From assembly GCA_029856085.1 (NCBI GenBank), contig JAHQWI010000057.1, forward strand, positions 1-48,718: a stretch of DNA of 48,718 nt, given 5' to 3'. Origin of the DNA: Promethearchaeia archaeon. GTDB taxonomy: Archaea > Asgardarchaeota > Lokiarchaeia > Sigyniarchaeales > SOKP01. Position numbers and translations under genes: made by a program. The notes beneath the pieces are model-generated. The model saw only the letters and a program-made list of their open reading frames with translations. It ran no database searches and was not told the origin of the DNA. Each line of letters opens with the position of its first letter. The stretch's first letter is position 1. Positions 1 through 8,052 of the stretch are shown here, piece by piece.

Positions 1-7
1 TTACTCA

Positions 8-1246
8 TTATTTTTTCATCCCCTCCTCATTTTCCATTACAATTATAGCTGCGTATGCTGCCCCAGGACCTCCAATTGAATGGGAAATAGCCCTTCCATT
101 TTCAATTGTTTTCACCTGATGTTTTCCAGCATCTCCTCTTAATTGAAGTGCAGCTTCTCCAGTAGACATAATTCCTGTTGCGCCTACAGCATGACCACAT
201 CCAATAAGCCCTCCTGATGGACAACATGGTACTTCACCATCCATTAACGGACCTCCTGATTCAATCCATTTGCCACCTTCCCCGAAAGGAACAAAACCTA
301 ACTCTTCGTAAGATATAACTTCTTGCCCAGAAAAGGCATCATGTAGTTCTGCTAAATCAATTTGACTTTTAATTTTATCGTACTCTAAACCTGCCATTTT
401 GTATGCCGCTTTTGCCGCATAGATATTTGAATATAATCTTCCCATATCTTCCCTATTCCCTATAAAACAATCTGTATTTGCCGCACCGACCCCAGTTATC
501 CAAATAGGATTCTCAACTTTTAATTCTGTAACTTTATCTTCACTTGCTAAAATCAGTGCTGCTGAAGCTTCTGAATATAAACAACAATCTAACAGTTTAA
601 ACGGATAACATATAATTCTCGAATTCATAACATCTTCTACAGTTATTTCCATTGGTGACTGGGCTTTAGGATTATTCATCGCATTTTCATGATTTTTTAC
701 TGAAACCAACGCCATCTGTTCTTCTGTAGGGTTTCCAAATTCCTCAAAATGTGCATTTACCATACTAACATAAGAACTTGCTGCCATCACCCCCATAGGA
801 TATTCATATGTCATATCAGTTGAATATGCTATAGAGTTAAGGACTTCAGGTGTAGTAGTCCCAGTTTGCTCATCATAACAATCATTACACTTCTCTACTC
901 CAAGACATAGATTCAAATCAGATAATCCTGAAGCGATTTCAGCATAAGCCATACGAACTGTATACCCTCCTGTTGCACCTCCTGTGGCTATTCTTGTTCC
1001 AGGTTTATTATTCATTCCAATATACGAATTGATAAATATATCTGGCATAAATTGTCGCTCAAAAAGTTCGTTATAAATACCATAAATAGTTGATTGTAGA
1101 TCATCATGCGTGATCTCCGCCCCGTTTTTATTTGAATCTTCCAGAGCCAATTTTGTAGCGTCATATGCAAGTTCAAAATAAGTTTTATCCAAATACCGGG
1201 TTTTAAAAGGTGTAGTACCAATACCTATTATTGCTACTCTTTTCAA
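8..1246 (-). CDS. Thiolase-fold protein (SCP-x/archaeal type), catalytic Cys replaced
   Basis: This 412-residue protein has the thiolase fold of the SCP-x/archaeal acetoacetyl-CoA thiolase group. The N-terminal MKRVAIIGIGTTPF, the HDAFSGQE segment (His302) and the GHAVGATG box (His352) are recognisable. The usual nucleophile motif, ACASGG near residue 90, reads ATGGATGG here, so Gly90 stands where the catalytic cysteine should be. It may therefore be a non-thiolytic partner or lipid-binding scaffold, as known for some archaeal thiolase-like proteins, rather than a working thiolase. The start is TTG with a GAGGA ribosome-binding site about six bases upstream. It is divergent from the SCP2 gene, a pairing that recalls the thiolase-SCP2 fusion of SCP-x. 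The fold is certain; the reaction is not. Confidence 0.85.
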   Translation of the reverse strand: MKRVAIIGIGTTPFKTRYLDKTYFELAYDATKLALEDSNKNGAEITHDDLQSTIYGIYNELFERQFMPDIFINSYIGMNNKPGTRIATGGATGGYTVRMAYAEIASGLSDLNLCLGVEKCNDCYDEQTGTTTPEVLNSIAYSTDMTYEYPMGVMAASSYVSMVNAHFEEFGNPTEEQMALVSVKNHENAMNNPKAQSPMEITVEDVMNSRIICYPFKLLDCCLYSEASAALILASEDKVTELKVENPIWITGVGAANTDCFIGNREDMGRLYSNIYAAKAAYKMAGLEYDKIKSQIDLAELHDAFSGQEVISYEELGFVPFGEGGKWIESGGPLMDGEVPCCPSGGLIGCGHAVGATGIMSTGEAALQLRGDAGKHQVKTIENGRAISHSIGGPGAAYAAIIVMENEEGMKK

Positions 1247-1387
1247 AATTTCCTCAACAATTTTTTTAATTTTAATTTAATTTAGATAGAGTCATTAATT
1301 AATGTTTCAAATAGAAAAGATTTAATTAATTTCTCTTTTATATTGTTGTTTAGTGTTAATTAATTGATTAAAAGATAGATGATTTAA

Positions 1388-1822
1388 ATGGTAAATCAAG
1401 AATTGTTAATGAAAATTAAATCCAAATTAAACGAAAGTGGAACCGTTACTGCTGATGATACACTCCAGTTATTAGAAGTTTATAAACAAATATCTTTAGA
1501 AAAAAAGGAATTACAAGAGGAATTCGAAGATATGGCAATGTTAGACATGGAGTTTCTTGGTCAAATTATAGTTTCTGATGAAAATAAGAAATTTTGGTTA
1601 AAATTCAAGAAAGGGAAAGTTGATTTTGGGGAAGGTGAAGTTGAAAAACCAACTCTAACCTTTACTACTACCATGAACGTATTTTCAGGAATATTGTTTG
1701 GTCATATCGAAATTTCAAGTGCCCATAAGGCAGGAGATGTTTCATTTGAAGGTAGTGGTGAAGAACTCATGGATTTTCAAGCAATAACTTCAGTTATAAA
1801 TGATTTCTTACAAAATTTATAA
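1388..1822 (+). CDS. SCP2 sterol-carrier domain protein
   Basis: This small 144-residue protein has an acidic helical N-terminus (about 1-50) followed by an SCP2 domain. The strand pattern FWLKFKKGKVDFGEGEVEKP and the later segment SAHKAGDVSFEGSGEEL are typical of SCP2. Such domains bind lipids or fatty acyl-CoA in a hydrophobic tunnel. It lies divergent from the thiolase-like gene, 141 bases away. In eukaryotic SCP-x the two domains are fused, so these two proteins may work together on acyl-CoA substrates. A second possible partner is the alkylsulfatase-like protein at 8053, which lacks the SCP2-like C-terminal domain usual in that family. Partner assignments are inference. Confidence 0.8.
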   Translation: MVNQELLMKIKSKLNESGTVTADDTLQLLEVYKQISLEKKELQEEFEDMAMLDMEFLGQIIVSDENKKFWLKFKKGKVDFGEGEVEKPTLTFTTTMNVFSGILFGHIEISSAHKAGDVSFEGSGEELMDFQAITSVINDFLQNL

Positions 1823-1904
1823 TTCAGTTTGAGTAAACTAGAGAAAATTTTATTAGGTGTTTGGATAGAACTTTCCATTCACCCTTATAAAATTTGTTTA
1901 ATTA

Positions 1905-2009
1905 AATTCCCTATTGCTTTTGTAATTTCATAGGACAAAGTACCACTTTTTGAGATAACCGCTATATTTCCATAATTGCACATATCACCAGGCATTATCC
2001 CCAATTTTA
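1905..2009 (-). pseudogene. sucD fragment (succinyl-CoA ligase alpha subunit)
   Basis: The minus strand encodes about 35 residues nearly identical to residues 132-165 of the intact SucD at 32727-33587, including [13 protein letters not shown] and [12 protein letters not shown]. The DNA match spans about 105 bases with only a handful of differences and the same orientation. The frame runs into a stop at about 1885 on one side and loses similarity at about 2010 on the other. It is a short duplicated or leftover piece, not a gene. Confidence 0.85.
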
Positions 2010-2220
2010 ACCCTCGTTGAAGTTCGTAAGCAAGGATGGGAATTCAAAAGTTGCAATCGATTAAATGATTAGTTAACAATTAATCTTAGGGTTGTTGGAA
2101 AAAAATATTTTAAATTGTAACCTTTTTAAAATCATAAAAAAACAGCTCTAAGAACATAACTAAAAATGCATCTAACAACTTATTTAAGATAAGGATAGTT
2201 TTTATTTAGTCCTGTACTAT

Positions 2221-2235
2221 GTTACTCATAGTAAC
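2221..2235. promoter_or_regulatory. Palindromic operator GTTAC-TCATA-GTAAC
   Basis: This is a perfect inverted repeat with five-base arms and a five-base spacer, extended by one more paired base on each side. It lies 65 bases upstream of the nitronate-monooxygenase-like gene. The same arms and spacing occur at 18927-18941 and 29063-29077, the latter next to a TetR gene. Its function as an operator is inferred. Confidence 0.6.
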
Positions 2236-2299
2236 ATTAATAACACTAAAAGTAAAGCCTCAACTATTGATTTAAAAATTTGATTAAAGGTATCTAAAT

Positions 2300-3379
2300 T
2301 TGACATTGAAAACAAATATAACCGAAATGTTTGGAATTAAACATCCAATCGCATGTGCTGCGATGGGCCCTTTCAGAACAACCGAATTGGCTGTAGCAGT
2401 CTCAGATGCAGGCGGACTTGGTATGATTTCACATACTAACGTTTCTATGGACGGTTATGAGCAAAATGATATTGATGCGTTGAAAAAAAACATTGATTTT
2501 GTAGTTGAACACACAAATAAACCTTTTGGTTTCAATATAAGAACTTCCAGAAATGAAGTAGGTTGTGACGAGTTAATTTCGGAAACTTCAAAGCATATAA
2601 TGGCAAATCCTAAATTGAGAGAACAATGTATATATGCGCTCACAAGTGCGGGTTCAGCTAGGAGAATGCCCCAGAATAAAGATTTCCAGAAATTAAGGGA
2701 AAGTACACAGATTAAACATTTCCATGTTGCTCCCGCACTTTGGTTAGCAGATAAGTGTGTTGCAGCGGGATGTGACGGACTTGTTGTAACAGGATTCGAA
2801 GGGGGAGGGCATCAATCATATGAAAAAGTTGCTAGTTTAGTTTTATTACAGCAAGTACAGCAAAAACATCCAGATATTCCAAAAATTGCTTGCGGGGGAT
2901 TTGCAACAGGAGGAGGTATGGCTGCAGCTTTAACTCTTGGTGCAGGAGGAATTGCTATGGGATCAAGATTTATTGCATCTAAAGATAGTGAATTTCATGA
3001 AAACTACAAGAATGTAGTACCACTTGCAAAAGCTTCAGATACACTTGTGAGAACGGGAATTCTGGGAACCATTAGACTCTGGAGGAACAAATATGCTTTA
3101 GCAAAAGGATTAGTAAAAAGTAAAGAAGAAAAAATGATTGAGGAAAAGGAATTGTCAGATCATCGAATTGCTATATCAAAGGAAGAACTTGCTGAAGAAT
3201 TAAGAAAGGATGCAATTGCCGCTTTTGCAGCTTATCAAGGTGATATGGAAAACGGAGCAGTTTTATTGGGGCAAAGCATAGGAATAATAAACCAAGTTGA
3301 GAGTGTCTCAGATATCATTGAAACGATTATAAACGATGCTGAAAAAACTTTGAAAAAAGCGATAACATTCGTGGAATAA
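2300..3379 (+). CDS. Nitronate monooxygenase / 2-nitropropane dioxygenase-like flavoprotein
   Basis: This 359-residue TIM-barrel FMN protein belongs to the NMO/FabK-like group. The N-terminus KTNITEMFGIKHPIACAAM matches the family start. GFEGGGHQS carries His171 at the active-site position, and GGFATGGGMAAALTLGAGGIAMGSRF-type sequence (residues 199-224) is the FMN phosphate-binding segment. Family members oxidise nitronates or act as enoyl reductases, and which applies cannot be told from sequence. Among beta-oxidation genes, an enoyl-CoA or related reductase role is possible. The TTG at 2300 is preceded by an AAAGG site; the TTG at 2306 would also fit. A GTTAC-N5-GTAAC palindrome lies upstream, suggesting control shared with the ABC transporter region. 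Confidence 0.82.
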   Translation: MTLKTNITEMFGIKHPIACAAMGPFRTTELAVAVSDAGGLGMISHTNVSMDGYEQNDIDALKKNIDFVVEHTNKPFGFNIRTSRNEVGCDELISETSKHIMANPKLREQCIYALTSAGSARRMPQNKDFQKLRESTQIKHFHVAPALWLADKCVAAGCDGLVVTGFEGGGHQSYEKVASLVLLQQVQQKHPDIPKIACGGFATGGGMAAALTLGAGGIAMGSRFIASKDSEFHENYKNVVPLAKASDTLVRTGILGTIRLWRNKYALAKGLVKSKEEKMIEEKELSDHRIAISKEELAEELRKDAIAAFAAYQGDMENGAVLLGQSIGIINQVESVSDIIETIINDAEKTLKKAITFVE

Positions 3380-3388
3380 TTCATTCTA

Positions 3389-3397
3389 TTTTTTTTT
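3389..3397 (+). terminator. T-run after NMO-like gene
   Basis: A run of nine T residues lies about ten bases after the stop codon. Archaeal transcription often ends in such U-tracts without a hairpin. Confidence 0.4.
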
Positions 3398-3503
3398 AGT
3401 CATAGAATTCATGTTGTAGGGAAATATGCCAAAATCGATTTTCTGATACCTTCTTTTTTGTTTATGAGTTTATTATTAAAAAAAATAAACTTGTGATAAA
3501 TTA

Positions 3504-4280
3504 TTAAATTTGTTGAATAAATTTCTTAAGAGAAGGATTAAATTTTTCTTCCTCAACTTTAAAGATCCTATGCCCACATTCGGGAAATTCGACATAAGTA
3601 CAATTGGTTAAATTATTCGGATACCATTCTCCGAGCGGGTTTGAGGGTAATTGCACTTCTCTTTTTAACAGATATAACACTGGTAAGTCGATCTCTGACA
3701 TCAATGTTCTATAATCATAGGTGCATAATTCTTTGAAATATGTAATTATTGCCTATTTCGACATATTTCTAATTGTTCTCTCCCTCGCGTTAGATTGTTT
3801 TGCAACATTTTCAACAAAAGTGGAAAACTTTTTGTTAATTGTCTTCTTTAATTTTCGAATGTTAGCATCTCCTCCATCAGCACCATATTTCCAATGCTTA
3901 TCATTTAAGATTTTAGGAGGTTGGTTAATAATACATATTCCTTTTAATGATTTCGTTTGGTAATGGGATAGATAGCTAAAAATGACTACTGTGCCCATAG
4001 AATGGCCAATTAGGATGGGGGTGTTGAGGTTTAATTTTTGAATAATATTGTGAACATCATTGGCTACTTGGTTTAATTTTAAACTTTTTTCAATCCGACC
4101 GGAAAAACCATGCCCCCGAATATCCATTGAAATACAGTGATATTTTTTAGAGAAAAAAGCAATATTCTTTTCAAAATCAAGTCCATCACTCATCCATCCA
4201 TGGATGAAGAATAATGGTTGACCATTACCCACATCAGTATAATAGATCATTTCCCCGTCATCAGTGGCACAGTATGACAT
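3504..4280 (-). pseudogene. Alpha/beta hydrolase interrupted by an in-frame TAG
   Basis: Read through one TAG codon (3753-3755, codon 176), this is a complete alpha/beta hydrolase of about 258 residues. The oxyanion segment FFIHGW is at 24-29, the nucleophile elbow GHSMG has Ser94, and the C-terminal catalytic histidine lies in ECGHRIFKVEEEKF. Both halves are in the same frame, no sequence is missing, and the residues around the TAG align normally with relatives (ITYFKELCTYDYRTLMSEIDLPVLYL follows in pieces). The simplest reading is a nonsense mutation. Reassignment of TAG (for example to pyrrolysine) is the alternative. However, several genes in this window do end with TAG, which favours nonsense or programmed readthrough. 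The gene lies just downstream of the hydroxyacyl-CoA dehydrogenase gene on the same strand. Confidence 0.85.
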
Positions 4281-4321
4281 TCTTTTTCTTTCTCTTTTAT
4301 AGTAAATTGTTATGATTATTT

Positions 4322-5155
4322 CTAATGTTTATAAAACCCTTCTCTGGTTTTTAAACCCAGAATTCCTTTATCGATCATGTCTTTCAGAGCTTGTGGGGGT
4401 TTATCATCGGGGTTACCGCTATGTTGGAAATAAGACATTTCAATGTCATACACTACATCCAGCCCTATTTTATCCATGATCATAAAAGGGCCATCGGACA
4501 TTTTCGTTGTGATTTTCCAGGCAGCATCAATATCTTTAAGATCTGCATATCCTTCAGCCCATACTTTCAAACATTCTTTCTTTATAGCTCTCCAGATCCG
4601 ATTATACACAAAGCCGTAAGATTCTTTCTTCACTACTAAAGGTCTGAGTTCTATGCTTTCAATCCAATTTTTTCCGATTTCGAATGTTTCATTACTTGTC
4701 ATTGTCCCTTTCATAATATCGGCCATTTCAGTTAGTGCATACTCACCAGCACCGATATAAAAATGTATATTTAAGACTTTGTCCTTTCGTTTCACTGCAT
4801 CTTCAAGCTTAGAAACGGGAAATGATGAACTATTTGTAGCGATAATCGCATGATGAGGAGCAACTTTATCAATTTGGTTAAAAATTTCTAATTTGAGATC
4901 TAATTTTTCAGGAATGGCTTCAATTATTAGATCAGTTTTGGTTACTGCATCATCAATGCTGTAGTAAGAGGTTATTTCTCCCAAAGAATTGGTTGCTTTA
5001 ATTTGGTTCTTCCGTGATTTAATGAATTTCTGTAATGAAGCGTAATCTATATCGTAAAGATGGACATCATAGTTATAGGCTGCTGCCTTAATAGCAATTC
5101 GTTTACCCATCGATCCTGCTCCAATAATGGCAATTATCTTGATTTTATCAGACAT
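4322..5155 (-). CDS. 3-hydroxyacyl-CoA dehydrogenase
   Basis: This 277-residue NAD-dependent dehydrogenase oxidises L-3-hydroxyacyl-CoA to 3-ketoacyl-CoA. The Rossmann motif IIGAGSMG is at residues 10-17. The catalytic set is visible as NSSS (Ser about 110), His131 in NIHF, Glu143 (12 residues after the His, as in the family) and Asn185 in YNR. The C-terminal 3HCDH domain runs from about 180 to the end and finishes with the usual GLKTREGFY. The length is normal for the bacterial/archaeal single-function type. The NPAP loop after the catalytic His is replaced by IGAGEY, which may reflect a different substrate. It is divergent from the crotonase gene at 5293, giving two consecutive beta-oxidation steps on one promoter region. 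Confidence 0.9.
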   Translation of the reverse strand: MSDKIKIIAIIGAGSMGKRIAIKAAAYNYDVHLYDIDYASLQKFIKSRKNQIKATNSLGEITSYYSIDDAVTKTDLIIEAIPEKLDLKLEIFNQIDKVAPHHAIIATNSSSFPVSKLEDAVKRKDKVLNIHFYIGAGEYALTEMADIMKGTMTSNETFEIGKNWIESIELRPLVVKKESYGFVYNRIWRAIKKECLKVWAEGYADLKDIDAAWKITTKMSDGPFMIMDKIGLDVVYDIEMSYFQHSGNPDDKPPQALKDMIDKGILGLKTREGFYKH

Positions 5156-5207
5156 CTTTTAATCCTTTTAAATGTATTTTTAATTTCATTAAATCTTTTA
5201 AAAAAAT

Positions 5208-5222
5208 GTAACATAATGTCAC
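5208..5222. promoter_or_regulatory. Degenerate copy of the GTTAC-N5-GTAAC motif
   Basis: GTAAC-ATAAT-GTCAC matches eight of ten arm bases of the palindrome found upstream of the ABC operon and the binding protein. It sits in the divergent promoter region of the hydroxyacyl-CoA dehydrogenase and crotonase genes. It is weak on its own. Confidence 0.3.
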
Positions 5223-5292
5223 TAAATATTTAATAAGTAAGTTCATTTTATTATTTAAACATTTTTTTAACATCAAACAGGGGTTGATAAAT

Positions 5293-6126
5293 GTGGAGTA
5301 TGAACAAATTATATATGAAGTAGAAGATCAGATTGCGATTTTAACCTTAAATCGACCAAAACGTCTTAATGCGTGGACTTGGAAAATGCACGAAGAATTT
5401 GGGGATGTATTGAATAGAGTAGAGAGAGATACAAACGTGAGAGCTCTAATAGTAACTGGAGCTGGTCGCGGATTCTGTGCTGCTGCAGATCTTTCAAGAG
5501 GGGAAATAACTTTTGAAACTGATGAACCGCGCAAAAATAAGAATCGGGGAGAAGAATATATTTTTCTATCTCTAAAAGGTTATTTTTCGCTTAAGAAACC
5601 TGTAATTACTGCGATTAACGGACCAGCTGTTGGAGTAGGGATTGCAATGGTTCTTCCGTTCGATATTCGAATAGCTTCTGAAAGTGCACGTAATGGAATA
5701 GTATTTGATCGGAGGGGGGTGGTACCTGATAACACATGTACATTGATATTGTCACGTATCATAGAAATTAGTAGAGCTGTTGAATTGATGTATACTGGTA
5801 GAGTAATAAATGCAAGAGAGGCACTCGAATTTGGTTTAGTTAGTCGTTTTGTGCCTGATGAAGAATTGATGAAAGTTGCAAAGGAAATCGCAGATCAAAT
5901 TGCTTTAAATGCTCCTGTAAGTGTTGCTCTAACAAGACGAATGCTTTATCAATTCCTTACTGAATCAGATATTGTAAAAGCAGAACAAATTAACAATCAA
6001 TATTTTGATTGGATTGGAAACCAACCTGATGCACGTGAAGGAGTTTTATCTTTCTTTGAAAGACGAAGACCTGATTGGAACTTAAGGGTCTCTGGAGATT
6101 TACCATCTTTCTTTCCTTTGGAATAA
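5293..6126 (+). CDS. Crotonase (enoyl-CoA hydratase/isomerase) paralog 1
   Basis: This crotonase-superfamily protein has 277 residues from GTG 5293; TTG 5284 would add three. I chose GTG because it aligns with the ATG of the paralog at 11539 and has a CAGGGG site nine bases upstream. The oxyanion-hole segments are GAGRGFCAAADLS and INGPAVGVGIAM. Neither of the two hydratase glutamates (GGGCE and QPE positions) is present. In relatives a Glu in an IPE motif takes the isomerase role; here the motif reads VVPDNTC, so Glu is Asp. It is therefore unlikely to be a standard hydratase. An isomerase-like or altered activity is possible. It is followed by a FATP-type acyl-CoA synthetase gene 35 bases later, probably in one transcript. 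Confidence 0.85.
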   Translation: MEYEQIIYEVEDQIAILTLNRPKRLNAWTWKMHEEFGDVLNRVERDTNVRALIVTGAGRGFCAAADLSRGEITFETDEPRKNKNRGEEYIFLSLKGYFSLKKPVITAINGPAVGVGIAMVLPFDIRIASESARNGIVFDRRGVVPDNTCTLILSRIIEISRAVELMYTGRVINAREALEFGLVSRFVPDEELMKVAKEIADQIALNAPVSVALTRRMLYQFLTESDIVKAEQINNQYFDWIGNQPDAREGVLSFFERRRPDWNLRVSGDLPSFFPLE

Positions 6127-6161
6127 AATTATTTTAAATTGAGGTATTAGATGGGATAAAA

Positions 6162-7931
6162 TTGGTAGACACGTATACTTTCAAGGAATTGGAATATAAA
6201 GCTCGTTATGATAAAGCAATGGAATGTTTAGAAAAAAACAGAATTTTTAGTTTAGGGCATTTAATTGAGAACTTATCGATAGAGAAACCTGCTAAACCCG
6301 CTTTATACTTTGAAAATTCTTGCTGGACGTGGGAAGAATTTAATAGCGAGTGTAATAGATATGCCAATTTTTTTAAAAACATAGGACTTGATCATCAAGA
6401 TAGAATAGCAATTATGTCAGAGAATTGTCCTGATTATCTTTTTATCACAATGGGAATTAATAAGATTCAAGGTGTTACTGCTTTAATCAATGTAAACCAG
6501 CGAAAAGAGGCATTAATACATGCTTTTTCGGTAGCAGACCCCAAATACATCATAATTGATGGAGAAAATCTACCACATTTCACGGATATTTATAACCGCC
6601 TAACTATAACAATGGACAAAATTTTCATTTTCAATAATAATGACAGATTTCCTCATAAATTTGAAGAAATCGACAATATCATAAAAAATTGTTCACGCAA
6701 TAATCCCAAAACAACAAAAAATTCAACAATAGAAGATACTATACTTTACATTTATACGTCTGGAACGACTGGACTGCCAAAAGCAGTAGTGACAAAAAAT
6801 AATACTTTTTATTCGGGAGTATTGGGCCATTCAATAGTTAAGTTGAACTCTAGCGATATTACATATATATCAACCCCGTTATATCATTCATTAGGTATTT
6901 CCACATTATGGTCTAGTGTAGTCTTCACTCAAGGTTCTGCTGTACTGAGAAGGAAGTTTTCAGCCTCAAATTTTTGGAAGGATATTCATAAGTACAAGGT
7001 GAGTTACACCGGAGTGTTGGGTGAAATTCCTCGATATCTTCTAAATCAACCTGTTTCCGAACTTGAAAAAGCCCACACTCTAAAAAAAGTCCTTTCATTG
7101 GGATTAAGAAAAATAATTTGGGATAAATTTAAATCTAGGTTTCAAATTGAACATATTTATGAAGTATACGGTTCGACAGAAGGCTACGGGCCATTAATAA
7201 ATGTGGATGAGATTCCTGGTATGGTAGGACGATTTGATCCTGAAGTACATATATTATTAAAAGTAAATCCAGAAACCGAAGAATTTATTCAAGGAAAGGA
7301 TGGTAAATACCAAAAATGCATTTCTGGGGACATAGGTATGCTTTTGAATTTAATAGAAGACCCAGAATTATTTGATCTCTATAGTGACTCTACAGCTACA
7401 AATAGGAAAATTCTAAGAAACGTTTTAAAGGATGATGATGATGCCTATTTAATGACTGGGGATCTTTTCTTGCTACATGAAGATCGTTGGCTTTCTTTTG
7501 CCGATAGATTAGGAGATACATTCAGATGGAAAGGAGAAAACGTTTCGACGCAGGAAGTTGAAAGCATGATTAATTCCCACCAATATATTACATCCTGCGC
7601 AGTTTATGGAGTCTCAATCCCTGATTCTGACGGAAAAGCGGGTATGGTCGCGATTGATGCTGATACATTTCAAAAATTAGATTTAGTTGAAATATTGGCT
7701 TTCATGAATGCTTCATTACCAAAGTATGCAATTCCACTATTTCTTAGAATTTTACCTAATTTCGATCTAACAGGTTCCTTCAAGATAATAAAGAGGAAAT
7801 TAAAATCTGAGGGTTATAATCTTGAGAAAACAGAAGACCCATTATATTTTTTACACCCAATCAAGAAAAAATACATCAAATTTGATGAAACTGTATATCA
7901 TAATCTACGAAGTGGGAATATTAAACTATGA
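6162..7931 (+). CDS. FATP-type very-long-chain acyl-CoA synthetase
   Basis: This 589-residue ANL-superfamily AMP-forming ligase activates a fatty acid to its acyl-CoA. The P-loop YTSGTTGLPKAVV is at about 198-210, and the adenine motif is YEVYGSTEGYG. The segment YLMTGDLFLLHEDRWLSF is followed by FRWKGENVSTQEVE. The latter, together with the C-terminal TGSFKIIKRKLKSEGY and DPLYFL, marks the FATP (SLC27-like) branch. The C-terminal catalytic Lys in the TGSFK motif is kept. No membrane segment is obvious. The start is TTG 6162; no ATG lies in frame near it. It is probably co-transcribed with the preceding crotonase gene. Confidence 0.88.
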   Translation: MVDTYTFKELEYKARYDKAMECLEKNRIFSLGHLIENLSIEKPAKPALYFENSCWTWEEFNSECNRYANFFKNIGLDHQDRIAIMSENCPDYLFITMGINKIQGVTALINVNQRKEALIHAFSVADPKYIIIDGENLPHFTDIYNRLTITMDKIFIFNNNDRFPHKFEEIDNIIKNCSRNNPKTTKNSTIEDTILYIYTSGTTGLPKAVVTKNNTFYSGVLGHSIVKLNSSDITYISTPLYHSLGISTLWSSVVFTQGSAVLRRKFSASNFWKDIHKYKVSYTGVLGEIPRYLLNQPVSELEKAHTLKKVLSLGLRKIIWDKFKSRFQIEHIYEVYGSTEGYGPLINVDEIPGMVGRFDPEVHILLKVNPETEEFIQGKDGKYQKCISGDIGMLLNLIEDPELFDLYSDSTATNRKILRNVLKDDDDAYLMTGDLFLLHEDRWLSFADRLGDTFRWKGENVSTQEVESMINSHQYITSCAVYGVSIPDSDGKAGMVAIDADTFQKLDLVEILAFMNASLPKYAIPLFLRILPNFDLTGSFKIIKRKLKSEGYNLEKTEDPLYFLHPIKKKYIKFDETVYHNLRSGNIKL

Positions 7932-7985
7932 TTTATGACTTTTAGTATTCTAGATTCAATCAAACTTTTTCTGATTCCTTAGCTT

Positions 7986-8004
7986 ATTGGTTTTACCAAT
8001 TTTT
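7986..8004 (+). terminator. Hairpin ATTGGT-TTT-ACCAAT followed by T residues
   Basis: A six-base inverted repeat with a three-base loop runs into TTTT. It lies 55 bases past the synthetase stop and 50 bases before the next gene. It could end the crotonase-synthetase transcript. A role as a protein-binding site is the alternative. Confidence 0.35.
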
Positions 8005-8052
8005 CTCAAGTTTTTAAGAAATTTTTTATTTTTTATTTTTTTATTATAAGGT

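Larger units (their letters stand above)
1823..2299. other. Gap with sucD remnant and one operator
   Basis: This 477-base gap holds a decayed piece of sucD (about 1905-2009) and a GTTAC-N5-GTAAC palindrome at 2221-2235 just upstream of the next gene. I recognise nothing in the remaining bases. Confidence 0.6.

Noticed and set aside
3504-3704. Separate 66-residue gene after the alpha/beta hydrolase
   Set aside because: It is in frame with the hydrolase and carries its C-terminal catalytic His. It is the part behind the TAG, not a gene of its own.
3753-4280. Proof of pyrrolysine use from the in-frame TAG
   Set aside because: No pyl genes are visible here and TAG ends several other genes, so one case is not enough. 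Kept only as a question.
5208-5222. Firm operator call for the site between the dehydrogenase and crotonase genes
   Set aside because: Only eight of ten arm bases match, which is not rare enough alone. Listed at low confidence.
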